Source of the DNA: Vulcanimicrobiota bacterium
GTDB taxonomy: Bacteria; Vulcanimicrobiota; Vulcanimicrobiia; Vulcanimicrobiales; Vulcanimicrobiaceae
Assembly: GCA_027364935.1 (NCBI GenBank)
Contig: DAHXOK010000004.1
Coordinates: forward strand, 31,356 to 64,446
Direction: 5' to 3'
DNA: 33,091 nucleotides
The notes beneath the pieces were generated by a model. That model searched no databases, was not told the origin of the DNA, and saw only the letters and a list, made by a program, of their open reading frames with translations. Shown one piece after another: positions 28,993 through 33,091 of the stretch (positions within the stretch are counted from its first letter, which is position 1; every line of letters begins with the position of its first letter). Made by a program: the position numbers and the translations under genes.

Positions 28993-29942
28993 TCCGTTGC
29001 CCAGACGCCGTCGGCGTGTGAGGGACGCTCGGAGAGCGCGCACCAGCGCTTGCCGTCGCTCGTGAGCGGGGCGATCATGAAGATCGCGGTGCGACGATCG
29101 CGTACCGTTCCACGCGGAAGGAGTGCGCGCGCGCCGTCGGGAGGCAGCCAGCCGGAGATGCGACGCAAGTCTCCAGCCGCGCCGCGGAGCAAGAGTGGGA
29201 GCGCCGTTGCGCCCTTGTCGTCGGCGAAGCCGAACTCGTCGACGGCGTAGGTGTCGCGCTCGGGTACGCGCATCCCCAAGACGTAGGCTCGCACTCCACC
29301 CCGCTCGCGCACCACGAAACTCGCTTCTGCGCCACGGACGTGCTCCGAGCCGTGACGCCGGCGCATGCGTATCCAGTCCCACGCTAGCGGCGTACGCGCG
29401 AAACTCCACGGGCGCGTGCGGTCGAGCAACGAGAAGCAACGCTGCACGCCCTCCCAATCGCGCTCTTCGAGACGCGCGATCTCGATGCGGCCGTGCGCGA
29501 GCATATCGGCCCGCAGCCCGATCGAGCGCGAGGGCTGGCGTCGAAACCCGAGCTCCTCGTAGAACTGCGGCCGAATATCGGAGAAGAGATAGGCGGCGTC
29601 GAATCCGTCACTTCGCCCGGCATCGAGCACCATTGCGAGCATGGCGCTCGCGTACCCGCGTCCGCGCGACGGCTCGGGTGTGAAGACCGCGCCGATGCCG
29701 AACGCGCGCAGTCGTCGCGCGCCGACGCGAATGGAGCGCTCGTACCGTTTGCACGATGCCACGAGCTCCCCGCCGTCGTAAAGGCCGAGCGTGCGATAGT
29801 AGCGTTTGCCGTACGTCCCGAGCGCGATCTCGAGGGTCTGCGCGACGTACGTGCGCAGGTTACGGCGCCCGGCCCACAGCGTCGCCGAGAGAGGAAGAAC
29901 CGAGCGCGCGTACTCGGCTGCGGGGATCGTACGTAGCTGCAT
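28983..29942 (-). CDS. GNAT-family N-acetyltransferase, 319 residues
   Basis: An acyl-CoA-dependent transferase; the acceptor is unknown. The N-terminal GNAT domain has YYRTLGLYDGGELVASCKRYERSI, then the acetyl-CoA loop PSRGRGYASAMLAMVL (about residues 91-106) and the following strand YLFSDIRPQFYEELGF. The C-terminal half (150-319) looks like a second, degenerate GNAT or sterol-carrier-like domain (FVVRERGGVRAYVLGMRVPERDTYAVDEFGF, ALPLLLRGAAGDLRRISGWLPP), the layout of Eis-like enzymes. It lies 7 bases downstream of the UvrD-like gene and may be in its operon. Convergent with dinB, with a 10-base overlap. Confidence 0.82.
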   Translation of the reverse strand: MQLRTIPAAEYARSVLPLSATLWAGRRNLRTYVAQTLEIALGTYGKRYYRTLGLYDGGELVASCKRYERSIRVGARRLRAFGIGAVFTPEPSRGRGYASAMLAMVLDAGRSDGFDAAYLFSDIRPQFYEELGFRRQPSRSIGLRADMLAHGRIEIARLEERDWEGVQRCFSLLDRTRPWSFARTPLAWDWIRMRRRHGSEHVRGAEASFVVRERGGVRAYVLGMRVPERDTYAVDEFGFADDKGATALPLLLRGAAGDLRRISGWLPPDGARALLPRGTVRDRRTAIFMIAPLTSDGKRWCALSERPSHADGVWATDHI

Positions 29943-29949
29943 CGATCCG

Positions 29950-32007
29950 CTAGCGCAATTCTTCCAGAAACTCTGGAGCGGAGAGCGCGCGCGTCGCGCG
30001 TCCCCACGCGCTCACGTGTAGCGAGCGCGTCGCGCGGCTCAGCGCGTAGGAGAAGATGCGGCGCTCGCGTGCGTTGTACGCGTCGCGCGCCTTCACGCGA
30101 TACACGTAGTACGTGAACTTCGCCGTTCTCGCCGTCGTCGCGTCGCCGACGTTGTCCTTGGGGATCATGCCGAGGCTCGGGCTGAAGAGAAACGCGTCGG
30201 GCGCGTACCAGCAGGGAAAGGCTCCCGGACGCACGTTTGCGACGGCGACGTGGTCGAAGCTCAACCCGCGCGCGGCGTCGACGCTCGTGAGGTGCACCGC
30301 ATCGCGGCCGTCGTTCGGCTCGCAGACTTCGAGGCTGCTCTGCGCGCGTAGCTCGGCATCCGCGAGCACGTCGCCGAGCGACGCGCCGGCGTGGCTCTCG
30401 AGGTACGCCTGCATCCGCTCGAGCAGCAGATGGAGCACGTGCTGTTGTGCGCGCGCGCGCGCTGATCCCAGCGACCCTTCGCGTGCGAGTCCCTCTCGCC
30501 ACACGAGCCGCGCGAGATCCTCGAACGGCGAAACGCGCTCGGCCTCGAGCCAGCGCTCGCGCGATTCGCGAAACGCGTTCACACGCTCGCGCGCGATCTC
30601 CGAGAGCGACGCGTCGCACGCGCCGCTCAGAACGTTTTGCGAAAGGCGCACCGCGCGTTCGGGGTCGCGCTTGCGCTCGCCCGAAGGCGGCCGCGGCGGC
30701 TCCTCTTCGAAAAGCACGGTTTGCCGGTCCGAGGGCTCGCCGCAGAGGACGGCGAGAGACGCGTCGGAGAGCGCGAGAGCGGCGCCCTCCAACGTCCGCA
30801 GCAGCCACTCGTGGCGCGACGGGTCGTGAACGTTCCACAGGAGTGCGAGCGCGTCGAGAGCGCGGCGGTCGGCAAAGACGTTATAATCGCCGGCGATCCG
30901 GACGAAAATATCGCGGTCGAGCAGCGCCTCTTCGTATGCGGTTGCAGCGGCTACCGACCGAAGCAGTACCGCGATGCGCGCCGGCTCGGCGCCGTCGCGA
31001 AGCAGCGCCGCTACGTATGCGGCGATCGCGCGGGCTTCTTCTTGCTGCGTGGCGGGCAGTGCTGTCTCGATCGGGGGACGCGCGCGATAGGAACGCGAGA
31101 GCTCGATGCGCGTGCCGGCGCTCGCAAAGACGCGGTCGCGCCGCGCACCCGCGCGCATCTCGGCGCTGAGATCTCCGGCGAGCGTTACGCCGGGGAGCGT
31201 TTCCCCGAAGACGCGTTGGAGCAAGGTGATCTCGCCGACGGTAAGGTCCTGTGCGTCGTCCAGGAAGGCGACTGCGTAGCGCTCGACCATCCGCGCCGAC
31301 AACGGCGCGGTGTCGCGCAGCGCGTCCACTGCGGCCGAAACGGCGTCGCGGCCCGGCGCGCATCGCCGTTCGCGCAAGAGCGCCGCATAGGCTCGGTACA
31401 GCTGCGCGAGCAGCTTTGCGAGATCGACCTCGCGACGATACTGGCGCGCCAGCTCTTCCGGCGAGACGGCAAGCGACGAGCGGTGCTCGCTCTTCGTCGA
31501 CGCGATGAGGTCCGGCTGCGCGAAGTTGGGTGGCTTGGCGTAAAACTCTGTCGCACCGGCGAGCGCGCGCTCCAGAAATCCGTCGGCGGAGATGAGCGCC
31601 TCACTGAGCCTACGCTGTAAGCGAAACGCCGATTCGAGAAATCGTTCCGGCGAGCGCAGGCCGGGAACTTCGGGGTCGATCTGCAGCGCGATGAGGTCGC
31701 CTTCCATCGCCAGCAGCGGTGCTGCCGCCTCCGCAAAGAGCGCTTTCGCTTCGACGTCGTCGATGAGGCGCAGCTCGGCGGCGTTCTCGCGAAGGATCTC
31801 CACGGCGAACTCGTGCAGCCGCGAAGGGGCGGATTGGTGGATGCCGGCTACCAGTGGCGTGCGATAGCCGAACGACCGTGCGCGCTCGATGCGAGCGAGC
31901 AGCGTCGTCGTCTTGCCGCAACCTGCCGCGCCCAGGATCGCCAGCGCCCTGTCGAACGGCGCTTCGACGGCCTGGTGTTGTGCGGGATCGAGCGAAGCCG
32001 CGATCAC
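29950..32007 (-). CDS. UvrD/AddA-like helicase, degenerate in several motifs
   Basis: A superfamily 1 helicase relative, 685 residues. Walker A is intact (LGAAGCGKTTTL, Lys32). Motif II is DDAQD (250-254) instead of DEAQD, motif III region is AGDLSAEMRAGARRDRVF, motif IV LSRSYR, motif V TSVDAARGLSFDHVAVA (HxxKGLEF in active enzymes) and motif VI ERRIFSYALSRATRSLHVS with its Arg. Only about 33 residues separate Walker A from HEFAVEIL, so motif Ia (TFTNKAA-type) is missing. GTG at 32007 overlaps the nuclease stop (GTGA). With the neighbouring RecB-type nuclease it looks like an AddAB- or Cas4-helicase-like DNA-end processing pair. It may bind ATP and DNA without full unwinding. Confidence 0.85.
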   Translation of the reverse strand: MIAASLDPAQHQAVEAPFDRALAILGAAGCGKTTTLLARIERARSFGYRTPLVAGIHQSAPSRLHEFAVEILRENAAELRLIDDVEAKALFAEAAAPLLAMEGDLIALQIDPEVPGLRSPERFLESAFRLQRRLSEALISADGFLERALAGATEFYAKPPNFAQPDLIASTKSEHRSSLAVSPEELARQYRREVDLAKLLAQLYRAYAALLRERRCAPGRDAVSAAVDALRDTAPLSARMVERYAVAFLDDAQDLTVGEITLLQRVFGETLPGVTLAGDLSAEMRAGARRDRVFASAGTRIELSRSYRARPPIETALPATQQEEARAIAAYVAALLRDGAEPARIAVLLRSVAAATAYEEALLDRDIFVRIAGDYNVFADRRALDALALLWNVHDPSRHEWLLRTLEGAALALSDASLAVLCGEPSDRQTVLFEEEPPRPPSGERKRDPERAVRLSQNVLSGACDASLSEIARERVNAFRESRERWLEAERVSPFEDLARLVWREGLAREGSLGSARARAQQHVLHLLLERMQAYLESHAGASLGDVLADAELRAQSSLEVCEPNDGRDAVHLTSVDAARGLSFDHVAVANVRPGAFPCWYAPDAFLFSPSLGMIPKDNVGDATTARTAKFTYYVYRVKARDAYNARERRIFSYALSRATRSLHVSAWGRATRALSAPEFLEELR

Positions 32008-32957
32008 CGGCCGAAGCGATTGCCGTCCGGCGGCGGCCGGCGCGTGCAGGCGAGTGCGTAGGCGCAGAAGACGCAGGCTTGCGGATCGCCGGCCGGAGCA
32101 AAACTCCGCGGTTGCGCCGACGTAAGCTCGCGGCAGATCTCGATCATGCGCGCTTTGGCACGCTCGAGATCTGCAATCGAGATCGTGCCGATCGGTGCGT
32201 TGCGCCGCGTCGCTGCCGCGGGAACGGGAACGACTTCGAGGCAGACGGGCCGCACGTCCAGCAGTGCGTCCTTGAGCGGCAGGAGGGACAGACGCGTCAC
32301 GCGGTCGCCCGCGGCGGTACGCACCCAATAGTAGAAGGGGAGCTGAAAGTCGCCGAACTCTCGCACCACCTGGAGATACTCGCTTGCGGAGGCCGCAATC
32401 GCGCCGGTCTTGTAGTCCACGACGGTTACCCCGCCGGTTTGCGCGTCGCGGTCGAGGCGGTCGATAAAGCCGATGAAGGTGAATCCCTCGAGGTCGAGTT
32501 GAACCGGAAGTTCTCGTCCGACGACGGTAAACGGCGCCTTTCTCGCCTCTACGGCGAGCCACTCCACGTACTTGCGCGTGGTGCGGTGCGCGCGTCGCAC
32601 CTGGATCTCGAACTCGATGGCCGTTGGAAATCCGTGGCGATACTGCGCGAAGGTGGCGTCGATCTCATGCACGAGGTCGGCGTGCATGGCAGCCTCGTCG
32701 TCGGGTTGGGGATGCACGTAACGCTCGTGAAAGCGCTCGAGCGCGAGGTGGAACGCGCTTCCATATGCCGATGCGGCCGAGCCGGGATCGTCGACCGCGG
32801 CGCAGACGTACCGGTAGAACCATTTTCTCTCGCACTCGGCATACGCGTTCAGCGCGGAGGCGCTGAAATGCGCCCGGCGCGCGCGTACGCCGCCGGCAGG
32901 ATCGCGCTCGGCGGGCTCTGCGAGCTCGAACGCACGCGACGAATCCGGAGCTCTCAC
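32004..32957 (-). CDS. RecB-family PD-(D/E)XK nuclease with Fe-S cluster
   Basis: A 317-residue exonuclease-type protein. The catalytic core is GFIDRLDR (Asp166) and VVDYKTG (Asp181, Lys183), with the QVVREFGDFQLPFYYW helix after it. A 4Fe-4S site is indicated by Cys42 (YAECERKWFYRY) and Cys294-x2-Cys297-x5-Cys303 near the C-terminus, the arrangement of AddB and Cas4. Such nucleases resect DNA ends. The GTG at 32957 is the first usable start; the frame stays open upstream without one. The stop overlaps the helicase start, so the two are made together. No cas genes or repeats are near, so AddB-like repair is more likely than CRISPR adaptation. Confidence 0.9.
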   Translation of the reverse strand: MRAPDSSRAFELAEPAERDPAGGVRARRAHFSASALNAYAECERKWFYRYVCAAVDDPGSAASAYGSAFHLALERFHERYVHPQPDDEAAMHADLVHEIDATFAQYRHGFPTAIEFEIQVRRAHRTTRKYVEWLAVEARKAPFTVVGRELPVQLDLEGFTFIGFIDRLDRDAQTGGVTVVDYKTGAIAASASEYLQVVREFGDFQLPFYYWVRTAAGDRVTRLSLLPLKDALLDVRPVCLEVVPVPAAATRRNAPIGTISIADLERAKARMIEICRELTSAQPRSFAPAGDPQACVFCAYALACTRRPPPDGNRFGR

Positions 32958-33007
32958 GTCGTTGCGATGATTTCCCGGCGATCTGCCAGGCGCCCCTGCG
33001 TCGAGCG

Positions 33008-33013
33008 TGTAAT
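33008..33013 (+). promoter_or_regulatory. Possible -10 box of ubiX
   Basis: TGTAAT, 9 bases before the GTG start of ubiX. The best -35 is CTGCCA (32983-32988) at a long 19-bp spacing. It is weaker than the other promoters described, but the spacing to the start codon again leaves no room for a ribosome-binding site. Confidence 0.35.
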
Positions 33014-33022
33014 TGCGTTCGG

Positions 33023-33091
33023 GTGAAGCGCATCGTCGTCGGCATCAGTGGAGCGAGCGGCGCCGTCTACGGCCGCGCCACGCTGCAGGCG
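33023..33091 (+). CDS. ubiX: Flavin prenyltransferase UbiX, N-terminal fragment
   Basis: The first 23 codons of a gene that runs off the right edge. UbiX attaches a dimethylallyl group to FMN, making the cofactor for UbiD-type decarboxylases. The visible peptide, MKRIVVGISGASGAVYGRAT, is the family's FMN-binding N-terminus (G-I-S-G-A-S-G-A). GTG at 33023 is the start. It is divergent from the RecB-type nuclease gene with 65 bases between the start codons. Relatives (PadI/Pad1) share this N-terminus, so the pathway is open. Confidence 0.85.
   Translation, partial: MKRIVVGISGASGAVYGRATLQA

Noticed and set aside
30448-30463. GC dinucleotide run in the UvrD-like gene as a functional repeat
   Set aside because: It encodes an Ala-Arg stretch in frame and is expected by chance in such GC-rich coding sequence.
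32004-32957. Cas4 and a CRISPR adaptation locus
   Set aside because: The nuclease has the Cas4/AddB cysteine pattern, but there are no cas1 or cas2 genes and no repeat-spacer array in the window.

Overview
The window is a GC-rich, gene-dense bacterial chromosome segment with no tRNA, rRNA, phage or insertion-sequence genes that I can see. GTG and TTG starts, 4-base ATGA/GTGA/TTGA overlaps and several promoters placed directly on start codons are common. The mix (AfsR-like SARP regulator, NHL-type beta-propeller lipoprotein, Thermus-like aminopropyltransferase, split gcvPA/gcvPB, ScpAB) is not typical of a familiar model phylum. A little-cultured high-GC lineage such as Eremiobacterota (WPS-2) is my guess from gene style, not a demonstrated placement.

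Layout. 1-2400: 5' end of trmD, a TPR protein, a hypothetical protein, tatA, a small membrane protein, and rplU-prp without the usual rpmA. 2370-6190: two small regulated operons. The first is membrane protein / winged-helix regulator / secreted alpha-beta hydrolase / membrane methyltransferase, with a 27-bp palindrome at its promoter. The second is arsR / SRPBCC / VOC, with a perfect palindrome between -35 and -10. 6206-11788 (minus): DEAD-box helicase, a 77-residue protein, penicillin acylase, Rieske ferredoxin and sufB. 11794-17242 (minus): a locus with a secreted protein, a relic mini-ORF, a lipoprotein beta-propeller, a solo LuxR-type HTH, an unknown 212-residue protein and an AfsR-like regulator. 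17509-24441 (plus): speD, speE, fadH-like SDR, thioesterase, gcvT, gcvH, gcvPA, gcvPB as one tightly packed unit. 24443-25114: a VapBC/Phd-type toxin-antitoxin pair. 25185-28992: Nudix, scpA, scpB, nfo, dinB (chromosome condensation and DNA repair). 28983-32957 (minus): GNAT, degenerate UvrD-like helicase, RecB-family Fe-S nuclease. 33023-end: start of ubiX.

Most interesting region. Three promoter copies between 16614 and 17242 share a heptamer direct repeat (TCGGACG-N4-TCGGACG, 11-bp period) lying 9-10 bp upstream of a -10 box. This is the site geometry known for SARP activators, and the AfsR-like SARP gene lies in the same array of minus-strand genes. I infer a self-contained SARP regulon of exported proteins. 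The regulator's own ribosome-binding site and TTG start lie in a hairpin.

Other points of interest: promoters that imply leaderless mRNAs for rplU, arsR, sufB and vapB; a speE gene with no usable start codon directly after speD, hinting at a SpeD-SpeE fusion through a -1 frameshift; a DEAD-box helicase whose conserved N-terminus lies upstream of any standard start; and a UvrD-like helicase lacking motif Ia.
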